Assembly: GCA_947085035.1 (NCBI GenBank)
Contig: CAMTUW010000006.1
Coordinates: forward strand, 24,313-88,312
Origin: CAMTUW01 sp947085035
Lineage (GTDB): Bacteria > Actinomycetota > Coriobacteriia > Anaerosomatales > PHET01
Direction of reading: 5' to 3'
Length of the DNA stretch: 64,000 nt
The notes beneath the pieces were generated by a model. The model did not search any database. It saw only the letters and a program-made list of their open reading frames with translations, and had not been told where the DNA came from. Shown piece after piece: positions 1-6,840 of the stretch. Within the stretch, counting starts at the first letter, position 1; the number at the start of each line of letters is the position of its first letter. The translations under genes were made by a program, and so were the position numbers.

Positions 1-798
1 TCTTGGCGGACGATCAGAGGCGAGAACGATCGCCTTGCCTCGCTGACGTAGCTCGTTGAAGGTGTGGAAGAACTGATCCTGGGTTCCGATCTTCTTCTCA
101 AGGAACTGGATGTCATCGATCAACAAGACGTCTGCGGTGCGGTACTTCTTGCGAAACGAGTTCTCAGTCTTCGCACCTATTGATTCAACAAAATCATTCG
201 TGAAGGTCTCTGAAGTGACGAAGATGACCTTCTTGTGAGGGTAGTTCTCGGAAACGTAATGGGCGATAGCTTGTAACAGGTGCGTCTTTCCAAGACCAGG
301 GCCCCCCCAGAGGAACAAAGGGTTGTACTTCATCCCAGGCTGCTCAGCCACTGCAAGAGCGGCGTTTCGCGCAAACGCGTTCGACTCCCCCACAACAAAT
401 GAGTCGAATGTGTATTTCGGATCGAACTCCCCAAGAGTGAGGGGTTTGGTGGGAACCTCGACGGCTGGATCGGGAGCAGATACTTCAGCAGGACCTTCGG
501 GAGCCCCATCCAACGAAGCGCCACCCGCCGCACGGGATTGGTCAACAATGATCCTCACGGTGCTTTCAGTCGCGGTCACCTGGCTCAGCGCGGCGTTGAT
601 CCGCTGGGAGTATCGCTCCTCGAGCCAAGTACGAGCGAACTCGTTTTGAACACCGACGACAAAGATGCCCTCGTCGGTGAGTTCGAGAGGGACGGTATGC
701 TCGAACCAAGTGAAGCTCGGTTCGTTGAGCTCCTCGCGAATAATCGCGAGCACGGCATCCCACGCGATGTGCATGTCCGTGATCGAGGGTGCCGACAT
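1..798 (-). CDS. dnaA: Chromosomal replication initiator DnaA (5' part, C-terminus outside window)
   Basis: Initiator ATPase that binds DnaA boxes and opens oriC. Reading the minus strand from the ATG at 798 gives 266 residues of DnaA: an N-terminal domain I (IAWDAVLAIIREELNEPSF..., residues 1-85), a Pro/Ala-rich linker, and the AAA+ domain with Walker A GGPGLGKT (about 164-171) and Walker B LLIDDIQFL (about 223-231). Translation is still open at base 1, so the rest of the AAA+ domain and the DNA-binding domain IV lie outside. The start has a good ribosome binding site (GTAGGAG, 7 nt upstream). It is divergent from rpmH with the DnaA-box region between them, the classical bacterial origin arrangement. 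Confidence 0.97.
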   Translation of the reverse strand, partial: MSAPSITDMHIAWDAVLAIIREELNEPSFTWFEHTVPLELTDEGIFVVGVQNEFARTWLEERYSQRINAALSQVTATESTVRIIVDQSRAAGGASLDGAPEGPAEVSAPDPAVEVPTKPLTLGEFDPKYTFDSFVVGESNAFARNAALAVAEQPGMKYNPLFLWGGPGLGKTHLLQAIAHYVSENYPHKKVIFVTSETFTNDFVESIGAKTENSFRKKYRTADVLLIDDIQFLEKKIGTQDQFFHTFNELRQRGKAIVLASDRPPR

Positions 799-821
799 GA
801 GTACTCCTACTCTCAGTATGC

Positions 822-1697
822 CTAGGAACGAGCGGTGAGGCTGTCGAGATACGAAATACCGAGCGTGGTGAGCCGCCGCTTTCCTTTTTCAGCGGCGATC
901 AATCCGAACTCTTCGAGAGATGCGAGGTCGCGGTACGCGGTTGAGATGCCAACATCGAGCTCTTTGGACACGAGACTGGGACCAGCGTTGGAGCCACTTT
1001 CCATGACCAAAGCGAGTACCTGCTTCTGTCGCGTGGTCAACAATGGGGTGGCTGTGGCAGTGGTGTCGTCGTAGGTCAACAAAGACGGCGGATCCTCGCT
1101 GACGAGAGGCGTGTCACTCGCCGTGGAAAAGGGCGCACGGAAAACATCTGCGGAGGTGGGGTGGTCGACGCTTGTTCTCACCGAAGAAATCGTGACGACC
1201 GAACCCGAGCCGAGATTGTCTTCGATCAAGATGCTCCCGCCACAGAACCCGAGGTAGTCGCTCACGATAGGTAGTCCTGATCCTACACCACGAATGAAAC
1301 ACTTCATTTCAGTGGTGGCGGTAGTGAAACCAGGTTTGAGCGCCTTGGCACCGTCATGGAAGCCGGGACCCTGGTCGGCGAACCTCAAGGTGCGGCCTTT
1401 ATCGAGAATCGAGACGACGGGTTCCGAGAAGCCCGCATGGAGGAAGTTCTCACAGATCTCTCTGATCACCGTGAAAGGGATATCACTTTCCTGCTCTTGG
1501 GCCAGACGGTATACGGTCGTTGTGAGGTCTTCGAGGTACTCAAGGATGGGCCCGGGATCGACATCGATCACACGTGGGGCTGAGGCCGGAGAGTCATATA
1601 TAGCTACGCGCGCGCGAGTCGGTATGGGTAACCCTTTGCCGTCGTATGCAACTGCAGACGACGGTGCCCCCTGCGTGTCCGAATAGTACGTCCTCAT
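822..1697 (-). CDS. HATPase-domain protein with C-terminal winged helix, between dnaA and oriC
   Basis: 291 residues from the ATG at 1697, chosen because GAGGGGG lies just upstream; the frame stays open to 2105 but that part overlaps DnaA boxes and has no ribosome binding site. Residues 75-175 look like a GHKL ATPase fold: N-box ICENFLHAG (81-89), G1 box FADQGPGF (106-113), G2 box GVGSGLPIV (137-145). No histidine-kinase dimerisation domain or phosphoacceptor histidine precedes it, so it resembles anti-sigma-factor/SpoIIAB-like or orphan ATP-binding modules. Residues 225-290 form a helix-turn-helix unit (TTRQKQVLAL..., VSKELDVGISTAYRDLASL). It lies immediately upstream of dnaA on the same strand (24 nt gap). 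Role unknown; a regulator of dnaA or of origin activity is only inference from position. Confidence 0.8.
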   Translation of the reverse strand: MRTYYSDTQGAPSSAVAYDGKGLPIPTRARVAIYDSPASAPRVIDVDPGPILEYLEDLTTTVYRLAQEQESDIPFTVIREICENFLHAGFSEPVVSILDKGRTLRFADQGPGFHDGAKALKPGFTTATTEMKCFIRGVGSGLPIVSDYLGFCGGSILIEDNLGSGSVVTISSVRTSVDHPTSADVFRAPFSTASDTPLVSEDPPSLLTYDDTTATATPLLTTRQKQVLALVMESGSNAGPSLVSKELDVGISTAYRDLASLEEFGLIAAEKGKRRLTTLGISYLDSLTARS

Positions 1698-2275
1698 GCC
1701 CCCTCGGCTTTCCACAACGAAGAAGTAATCCACAACACAATCCACAAGCGATACATCATCAGACCCTGACCACCAACTTGAAAAAAGGCCGCTGAACTGC
1801 TGGTTTCCTACATACGAACGCAAGTTCGCCCTACCCCAGATGGCCTTTTCATGTCTTTCCACAGAACTTTCCACACTGTGAAAACCGTTTCCGTAACGCT
1901 TGGAGGAAGAAACGAAAACGTACCTGCTCACACACGGCGTATCTATCGGAATGAGGGCAGATCCGCTTTTCGGAGGTGCATGAAAAAGAGCTTCCCCTGC
2001 TTCCGTTTGTGGAAAGACCTTAAACGTGGGAGGCGATGGTAGGCCCCGAAAGACCCCACTGGGCCAAGAACGCGCCGCGGGGGCTTTGAAAGAAACAAAC
2101 GGCACAAAATAGGAGACGAACGGTCAGTATCAAGGTTCAAAGGTAGAGAAGAGTGCGTCCACGCACTGCGGATGTTACCAACCTCTACAACGAATACTCA
2201 ACGTCCCGAGAGACGTTATCCACAGGTTCCACAAGCACGACTCCTGCGTTTTCCACATTGTCCACAGATTAGAGA
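1698..2275. other. oriC: Replication origin oriC (DnaA-box cluster)
   Basis: Non-coding stretch between the two divergent conserved blocks that is full of TTWTCCACA-type DnaA boxes. On the plus strand: CTTTCCACA 1708-1716, TAATCCACA 1726-1734, CAATCCACA 1738-1746, CTTTCCACA 1855-1863 and 1867-1875, the perfect TTATCCACA 2216-2224, GGTTCCACA 2225-2233, TTTTCCACA 2249-2257 and TTGTCCACA 2258-2266. One inverted copy (TGTGGAAAG) is at 2008-2016. The four boxes in 2216-2266 are nearly contiguous and may be the assembly core. The stretch 1845-2030 is comparatively A-rich for this genome and is a candidate unwinding element. The precise limits are inferred. Confidence 0.88.
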
Positions 2276-2413
2276 GGCAAATTCGAGCAACCACCCGTCC
2301 GCTCACTCGGGGTTGTAGAGGTGTGGGCGGAGAGGCGGGATATGGGCGAGATCCGGTCGTCCTCACGCGCAAGAGGTCCTTACCGGGGCGCGGACGTTCG
2401 TGGTCGCCACGGC
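2276..2413. other. Non-coding flank of oriC, nothing recognised
   Basis: GC-rich stretch without DnaA boxes, without a plausible reading frame carrying a ribosome binding site, and without obvious repeats. It separates the DnaA-box cluster from the decayed gene that follows. Confidence 0.4.
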
Positions 2414-2760
2414 TCAAGGATCAATAGCGGACGATAGTGGAGCTGGTTGCGCGACTAACGGTAGGTGTCCGGAACGAACCCCTTCGATGACTTGGCCGGT
2501 CTTCGAGAAAAGGGCAGCCAGTTCTGCCGAGGGCGGCACCGTGCGCCTGAGAGTCACGGAATACCCCGCGCTTGAGCCCGAGCCTTGGCTCTCGACACTG
2601 GCGGAAGCGCGCTCGATGTCCGTCCATTTCCACGCGGCGCGGTAGCGTCCGATGCTCGAGGTCGACCACATGGGTCGCCGAGCCGTGTCTCGCTTACGAA
2701 GTCGTAGCGCTCACCCGTGGACGTCAGATACCACTCACCCTTGAGCTTCGAGTGGGTCAT
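2414..2760 (-). pseudogene. Small unknown protein gene broken by a one-base frameshift
   Basis: Two overlapping minus-strand frames read as one protein if a single base is restored near 2671. The upstream frame (start ATG 2760, or GTG 2775) gives MTHSKLKGEWYLTSTGERYD followed by FVSETRLGDP; the downstream frame continues MWSTSSIGRYRAAWKWTDIE and so on to the stop at 2414. Codon-position character and amino-acid composition are protein-like on both sides of the break (WY/W-rich, alternating polar-hydrophobic), while the frame left behind turns into Arg/Pro/Ala-rich noise. The family is not recognised. It could be a real decay event next to oriC or a sequencing error at the CCCATG junction. The ribosome binding site is weak. 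Confidence 0.5.
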
Positions 2761-2824
2761 CTTGGCTCGTGACACGAGTGAACCCCGCTTTCGTTATGTC
2801 GAGCGCCCCAGTGTCCAGAAGTAC

Positions 2825-2856
2825 AGCAGGACCCTGGTCGTGACCGGGGTCCTGCT
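2825..2856. terminator. Strong hairpin, possible bidirectional terminator
   Basis: AGCAGGACCCTGGTC (2825-2839) and GACCGGGGTCCTGCT (2842-2856) form a 15-bp stem with one G-U/A-C difference and a minimal loop. It lies between the collagen-like frame and the broken gene, both on the minus strand, so it could end the collagen-like transcript. There is no clear T-run on either side, so terminator function is inferred. Confidence 0.45.
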
Positions 2857-2907
2857 GCTCACGCAACGTCGCGCCCCGCGCCGTCCGATGCGGGACTGGG
2901 CGACGCA

Positions 2908-3294
2908 TCAGTCCAGCCAGAAGTCCCAGTCCTCGTCGCCATACCAACCCATGATGGCCCATTGATCGGTGTCAATGAGTTCAATGCCGCTATCCGTGAT
3001 CCTCAGTACAAAACGGCCATTGGCGCTAGTGATTTCCCAGCCGCCTTCAATCGCGGTCAGTCCTGCGCCGGCGGGACCTTCAGGACCTTCAGGACCTTCG
3101 GGGCCAACGCCACCTGCAGGACCAACGGGACCAGGCTCACCAGGAGCACCAGCGGGACCAGCGGCGCCCATGACACCAGCGGGACCAGCGGCGCCCATGA
3201 CACCAGCGAGGCCTCTTTCACCCTTGGCGCCCGTGCGTATTCCGGTGAAGCCGGTCACCCATTCCACTACAAGGCGGTCAGCAATCCGGTCCAA
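2908..3294 (-). CDS. Small collagen-like (G-X-Y repeat) protein
   Basis: The frame ending at 2908 encodes about 128 residues with a central run of roughly 17 Gly-X-Y triplets ([20 protein letters not shown], then [14 protein letters not shown] and [15 protein letters not shown]), typical of bacterial triple-helix proteins, followed by a compact acidic/aromatic C-terminus ([18 protein letters not shown], ending DEDWDFWLD). An imperfect 24-bp duplication encodes GPAGVMGAA twice. The start is uncertain: TTG at 3294 is used here; the frame is open upstream to a stop near 3358 with no ATG, and GTG at 3267 is another possibility, none with a strong ribosome binding site. No signal peptide or anchor is seen. 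It lies in the accessory patch between oriC and rpmH. The N-terminus may be damaged or the gene may be a remnant. Confidence 0.55.
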   Translation of the reverse strand: MDRIADRLVVEWVTGFTGIRTGAKGERGLAGVMGAAGPAGVMGAAGPAGAPGEPGPVGPAGGVGPEGPEGPEGPAGAGLTAIEGGWEITSANGRFVLRITDSGIELIDTDQWAIMGWYGDEDWDFWLD

Positions 3295-3357
3295 GCCGAT
3301 CGCTTCGGAGCGAAGCGACGCGGTCTCGGTCTGAAAGCTACGTAGTGATCGGCTTGG
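3291..3357. repeat. Inverted repeat pair with inner hairpin upstream of collagen-like frame
   Basis: CCAAGCCGATC (3291-3301) is the exact reverse complement of GATCGGCTTGG (3347-3357). Just inside the left arm is a second perfect hairpin, CGCTTCG-GAG-CGAAGCG (3301-3317). The structure covers the 5' end of the collagen-like frame and could act in its leader RNA or be an insertion scar. Function not known. Confidence 0.6.
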
Positions 3358-3406
3358 TTGTCAACTTCGGAGCGTTTCTCGGTGCTTCTCCTTGATTGCC
3401 AAAGTT

Positions 3407-3426
3407 AGTGCAAAGGCCCTTGCACT
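3407..3426. promoter_or_regulatory. Palindrome upstream of the rpmH promoter
   Basis: AGTGCAA (3407-3413) and TTGCACT (3420-3426) form a perfect 7-bp inverted repeat around AGGCCC, centred about 55 bp upstream of the rpmH -35 box. It resembles an operator or a short hairpin. The binding protein is unknown. Confidence 0.35.
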
Positions 3427-3468
3427 TAGTCTGGCAAGGCTCCGTCGTGCTGGAAGCTGATCGAAGCA

Positions 3469-3498
3469 TTGACGCAGCCTGTCGCAGACACATATAAT
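3469..3498 (+). promoter_or_regulatory. Sigma-70-type promoter of rpmH-rnpA-yidD-yidC operon
   Basis: TTGACG (-35, 3469-3474) and a perfect TATAAT (-10, 3493-3498) are separated by 18 bp. Transcription would start near 3505, leaving a leader of about 40 nt ahead of rpmH. Confidence 0.8.
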
Positions 3499-3543
3499 CG
3501 TCGGGCTTTGCCCCAGAACGGAGGGGCGGCACTAGGAGGAAAA

Positions 3544-3678
3544 GTGAAGAGAACATACCAACCTAACACTCGGAAGCGCAGCAAGACCCACGGCTTCCGT
3601 GCGCGCATGGCGACTCGTGGAGGACGCGCTATCCTGGCGGCTCGGCGCCGAAAGGGCCGCAAGGTCCTGAGCGCATAG
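3544..3678 (+). CDS. rpmH: 50S ribosomal protein L34
   Basis: 44 residues beginning [20 protein letters not shown] and ending [11 protein letters not shown], the invariant L34 pattern of the large ribosomal subunit; normal length for the family (44-46). The GTG start at 3544 is preceded by AGGAGG at ideal spacing. First gene of the conserved rpmH-rnpA-yidD-yidC-jag block, 45 nt behind a near-consensus promoter and divergent from dnaA across oriC. Confidence 0.98.
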   Translation: MKRTYQPNTRKRSKTHGFRARMATRGGRAILAARRRKGRKVLSA

Positions 3679-3697
3679 CGATGAAGGACGGGACGCG

Positions 3698-4039
3698 GTG
3701 CTGTGCGTCATGAGCACCATCAAGTCGGCGCGTGAGATTCAATCGGTCTTCGAGCACGGTCGGAGAATTGCCAACCCGCTGATTGTCGCACTGATAACAC
3801 GGACACCCGACGGACGCGGCCACGACGGCCGCGTTGTGTTTATTGCGGGCAAACGCCTAGGGTCTGCGGTATGCCGCAACCGGGCGAAACGGGTTCTCAG
3901 GGAGGCAGTCCGTCAGGCCGACGGTCCCTGGCCCGGAGTTGACGTCGCCCTGATCGCACGCGAGAAGACAGGCGGCGCTTCTCGCTGCGAACTGACGCGG
4001 GCTCTCGAAGACATCACGAAGCGAGCGGGAATCGCCTAG
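3698..4039 (+). CDS. rnpA: Ribonuclease P protein component
   Basis: 113 residues. Protein subunit of RNase P, which assists the catalytic RNA in removing tRNA 5' leaders. The central [20 protein letters not shown] motif (the RNR signature of RnpA) is clear, and the length fits. GTG 3698 is chosen because AAGGA lies 9 nt upstream; ATG 3710 ([10 protein letters not shown]) is a possible alternative, 109 residues, but is 21 nt from that ribosome binding site. The stop overlaps the yidD start by one base, so the two are translationally coupled. Confidence 0.96.
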   Translation: MLCVMSTIKSAREIQSVFEHGRRIANPLIVALITRTPDGRGHDGRVVFIAGKRLGSAVCRNRAKRVLREAVRQADGPWPGVDVALIAREKTGGASRCELTRALEDITKRAGIA

Positions 4040-4281
4040 TGAGCAGCTTGCTGACAGGAATCATGACGTTTCCTCGTAGGGCGCTGGTTCTTATGATTCG
4101 AGGGTATCGAAGGTTTGTGTCGCCGCTGCTTCCGCCGAACTGTCGGTTCACACCGACATGCTCTGCATATGCGCTAACATCAGTAGAGCGGCATGGTGTC
4201 ATCAGGGGTGGGTGGCTGGCTACTCGGCGCATAAGCCGATGTCACCCTTGGAATCCCGGCGGACACGATCCCGTACCCTGA
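4039..4281 (+). CDS. yidD: Membrane protein insertion efficiency factor YidD
   Basis: 80 residues with the family core [20 protein letters not shown] followed by CSAYAL and [12 protein letters not shown]; both conserved cysteines are present. YidD is a small amphipathic membrane-associated protein that helps YidC-dependent insertion. Starts with GTG that overlaps the TAG stop of rnpA. The usual order rnpA-yidD-yidC is kept. Confidence 0.96.
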   Translation: MSSLLTGIMTFPRRALVLMIRGYRRFVSPLLPPNCRFTPTCSAYALTSVERHGVIRGGWLATRRISRCHPWNPGGHDPVP

Positions 4282-4311
4282 CAGGCTTGAGCGAAGGAGA
4301 ATGACCCCGAC

Positions 4312-5106
4312 ATGGTCGCGCTTTGGGAATCTTTCAAGCACGTCATCTTTCTCTTCCTCCAGCAGATTGAGCTGTATGTAGGCGACTGGGGGCTGGCCAT
4401 CATTGTGCTGACGGTGCTCGTGCGCCTCGCGCTGATGCCCTTGACTGTGAAGCAGACCCGCTCGATGTATGAGCTACAGCGGATCCAGCCGAAGATCAAA
4501 GAGATACAGAAGAAGTACGCGAACGACAAAGAGAAGCAGCAGGAAGAGACACTCAAGTTCTATCAGGAGAACAAGGTGAACCCCTTTGGGGGGTGTCTCC
4601 CGATGTTGCTGCAGATGCCCCTGCTGTTCGCGCTCTACGCTGTTCTCGGGGGAATCGAGAGCAAGCCCGGGTTGCTCATGAGGTATCTCAGCGAGTCGGG
4701 AGAAATCGGGCGCTTCTATTTTCTGATTCCAGATATTGCCAAAACTCCATCCATGGTTTTCAAGGCTGATGGCGTGATCGCCGCACTCCCCTACGCGATT
4801 CTTGTGATCCTGTTCGGGTTGAGTGTGTGGCTTCCCCAAGCATTGATGCCCGGAGAGCGCCAGCAGAAGATGATTGGCGCTTATATGGGCGTGATGATGC
4901 TGTTCTTTGGTTGGGGTGCCCCCGCCGGAGTCCTGTTGTATTGGGACGTCTCCAGTATTTGGGGGGTTGCTCAGCAGCAGATAATGATGGCAGGACTCAA
5001 GAGGCACGAGCAGGCGGAAGCCGACGCTGCGGCAGCCGCAGCCCAGGTTGCACTCGAAACAAAGAAGGCGGCTAAGACCAAGAAGTCATCAAAGACTGGT
5101 AAGTAG
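4312..5106 (+). CDS. yidC: Membrane protein insertase YidC/Oxa1
   Basis: 264 residues, the short Gram-positive form without the large periplasmic domain. Inserts membrane proteins with or without SecYEG. Hydrophobic segments near residues 8-45, 95-115, 155-180 and 190-235 surround the typical cytoplasmic hairpin (MPLTVKQTRSMYELQRIQPK, then IKEIQKKYANDKEKQQEE) and the NPFGGCLPMLLQMPLLFALY signature; the conserved Arg of the hydrophilic groove is in LVRLALMP. No lipobox is visible at the N-terminus. The C-terminal tail is Ala/Lys-rich, as is usual. Ribosome binding site GAAGGAG precedes the ATG. Confidence 0.95.
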   Translation: MVALWESFKHVIFLFLQQIELYVGDWGLAIIVLTVLVRLALMPLTVKQTRSMYELQRIQPKIKEIQKKYANDKEKQQEETLKFYQENKVNPFGGCLPMLLQMPLLFALYAVLGGIESKPGLLMRYLSESGEIGRFYFLIPDIAKTPSMVFKADGVIAALPYAILVILFGLSVWLPQALMPGERQQKMIGAYMGVMMLFFGWGAPAGVLLYWDVSSIWGVAQQQIMMAGLKRHEQAEADAAAAAAQVALETKKAAKTKKSSKTGK

Positions 5107-5141
5107 ATCATCTGTCGGCGCGTCCAATTGGAGCGTGAACA

Positions 5142-5897
5142 ATGGAGAACGAGTGCACAACTGAGGGTCCGTCCGTAGAAGAGGCGGTCGACGCCGCACT
5201 TGAGCAACTGGGCGTACAGCAGGATGCAGTGGAGTACGAGGTGCTTGAGGCGGCTGCGCACAAGGTGTTCGGAATGGGCTCTGAGCGGCCGGCCAAAGTA
5301 AGGGTCTGGGTGAAGCAGTCACACCTTGATAGCTTGAAAGAGGCCCAGGAAGTGGCCCGCGACGTCCTCGGAGACGATTTCGGTGACGGAGCATCTCCGA
5401 ACACGAGGGCCGATGACGAGAGAAGTCTCAGCGACGAGGAGATCGACCAGGTTTCCGATACCGCAGCGACGGCGCTGCGCGCCATCTTGGGCAATTTCGG
5501 CATCGAAGGGTTCTCAATTGAAGAGTATGAGGGTGACGAGGGCGAGATTATTCTCGACGTTGTTGGCGGTGATCTTGGACTGTTGATAGGCCGTCATGGC
5601 CGCACCCTTGACGCGATTCAGGCGGTGGTAGGCGCCATCACCACCCACTCGTCAGGCTTTCGGTATCCCGTAGTCGTCGACGTAGAGGGATATCGCCATC
5701 GCCGCCGCCAGAAGATCGAGGACATCGCACGAAGAGCCGCTGATCGTGCTGCAAAATACAATCAGGCGGTGAGCCTGAGGCCGATGACGGCCTACGAGCG
5801 TCGCGTAGTCCACGTCGCTCTCCGGAATGATCAGCGAGTTGTGACCGGTAGTGAGGGAGCTGAGCCCAACCGCCAAGTGGTGGTCAACCCCAAGTAG
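5142..5897 (+). CDS. jag: Jag/KhpB RNA-binding protein
   Basis: 251 residues with the three Jag modules: the Jag-N domain at 1-60 (VEEAVDAALEQLGVQQDAVE, KVFGMGSERPAKVRVWV), a KH domain at about 130-195 with the GxxG-type loop LLIGRHGRTLDAIQAVV, and the R3H domain at about 205-251 (MTAYERRVVHVAL). It binds RNA and in Gram-positives works with KhpA in cell elongation and division control. Follows yidC by 35 nt. A terminator-like hairpin follows the stop, closing the rpmH operon. Confidence 0.94.
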   Translation: MENECTTEGPSVEEAVDAALEQLGVQQDAVEYEVLEAAAHKVFGMGSERPAKVRVWVKQSHLDSLKEAQEVARDVLGDDFGDGASPNTRADDERSLSDEEIDQVSDTAATALRAILGNFGIEGFSIEEYEGDEGEIILDVVGGDLGLLIGRHGRTLDAIQAVVGAITTHSSGFRYPVVVDVEGYRHRRRQKIEDIARRAADRAAKYNQAVSLRPMTAYERRVVHVALRNDQRVVTGSEGAEPNRQVVVNPK

Positions 5898-5924
5898 TAC
5901 TCCCTCAGTAGAGGATCGTTCTTC

Positions 5925-5946
5925 AAGGGCACCTGTGGGTGCCCTT
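5925..5946 (+). terminator. Terminator hairpin after jag
   Basis: AAGGGCACC (5925-5933) pairs perfectly with GGTGCCCTT (5938-5946) over a 4-nt loop, 28 nt after the jag stop. The following sequence is only weakly T-rich. Confidence 0.65.
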
Positions 5947-5996
5947 ACCATTTGAGAGATCAATCCGTACACACGCCCATTCGCCCCGCGCGTTGA

Positions 5997-6012
5997 TGTT
6001 TCACGTGAAACA
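5997..6012. promoter_or_regulatory. parS: parS centromere site 1
   Basis: TGTTTCACGTGAAACA is a perfect 16-bp palindrome identical to the widely conserved ParB loading site. It lies in the jag-rsmG gap, less than 1.7 kb from the parB start and about 4 kb from oriC. Confidence 0.96.
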
Positions 6013-6044
6013 TTCGCATCTCGGTTATCATGAAGGCGAAAGGG

Positions 6045-6060
6045 GGTTTCACGTGAAACA
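6045..6060. promoter_or_regulatory. parS: parS centromere site 2, overlapping the rsmG start codon
   Basis: GGTTTCACGTGAAACA contains the 14-bp palindrome GTTTCACGTGAAAC (6046-6059); only the outermost base pair differs from the consensus. The GTG at its centre (6053-6055) is the likely rsmG start codon, so ParB loading and rsmG expression share the same bases. Confidence 0.93.
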
Positions 6061-6781
6061 TCTGAATCTCAAGCACCGGGAGCAATTGGCACGATTGCTT
6101 CGCGCGGTCGATCTCGAAGTTGACGCTGAGCCGCTGTCAGCGATGCTGCGACACCTGGACTACGTGATCAGTGTAAACGAGACACTCAACCTGACTGCAA
6201 TTCGAGACGTGTCGGACGCTGTGCGCCTACATATTCTCGATTCCCTTCTAGCGATTCGCGAGGTTCAGGAGGCGCCCCCTGGTGCGCTTGTCGACCTAGG
6301 AACGGGCGGTGGGTTCCCGGGGGTGGAGCTCGCGCTTGCGACGGGGCGAACAACACTGCTCGTGGACTCCGTGGGCAAGAAGGCGGCCGTCATACAGCGC
6401 TTCCTCGTGCAAGAATCCCTCGACTCGTGGATTTCTGTCAGCACATCGCGCGCCGAGGAGTTAGGGCGAACGGAAGCAGGGAAGTTCGCGGTCGTTACTG
6501 CGCGCGCTCTCAGCGCACTACCGTCGCTCGTTGAGCTCGCCGCTCCCCTGTTGGTGCGGGATGGCAGGCTGATAGCACTCAAAGGGCGTCCTGATGACGA
6601 AGAGATCCGCAGAGGAGAGTGCGTCGCCCGGCTTTGCGGGATGGCTCTCGTGTCGAGGCGACGAGTGACACTGCCAGATGGTGGTGAGCAGAGGGAGATA
6701 CTCGTTTTTGCTCGGAGAACAAAACCGCAGATCGCCTTGCCGCGGCGCGTCGGACTGGCTCAGAAACAACCGCTGGCCTGA
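6053..6781 (+). CDS. rsmG: 16S rRNA (guanine527-N7)-methyltransferase RsmG
   Basis: SAM-dependent methyltransferase acting on G527 of 16S rRNA (7-methylguanosine). From GTG 6053 the protein has 242 residues, normal for RsmG, and AGGGGG lies 6 nt upstream. Longer in-frame starts exist (5996, reading MFHVKH from the first parS, and 5939), but they only translate parS sequence and lack a ribosome binding site. Visible motifs: NLTAI at 46-50 and the SAM-binding loop VDLGTGGGFPGVELA around 80-94, then TARALSALP. Sits between jag and parA in the standard order. Confidence 0.95.
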   Translation: MKHLNLKHREQLARLLRAVDLEVDAEPLSAMLRHLDYVISVNETLNLTAIRDVSDAVRLHILDSLLAIREVQEAPPGALVDLGTGGGFPGVELALATGRTTLLVDSVGKKAAVIQRFLVQESLDSWISVSTSRAEELGRTEAGKFAVVTARALSALPSLVELAAPLLVRDGRLIALKGRPDDEEIRRGECVARLCGMALVSRRRVTLPDGGEQREILVFARRTKPQIALPRRVGLAQKQPLA

Positions 6782-6840
6782 TCGCATCCGGGCGTGGGCG
6801 TAAGGTATACTCCTAGGAAGCGACAGATTGAGAGGGGGAT

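Noticed and set aside
1698..2105. N-terminal 136-residue extension of the HATPase protein
   Set aside because: It would translate several DnaA boxes and has no ribosome binding site; the ATG at 1697 has one.
2969..3334. Plus-strand Pro/Gly/Ala-rich frame resembling a collagen-like protein
   Set aside because: It is the complement of the G-X-Y repeat; only the minus frame gives regular Gly at every third residue with a protein-like C-terminus.
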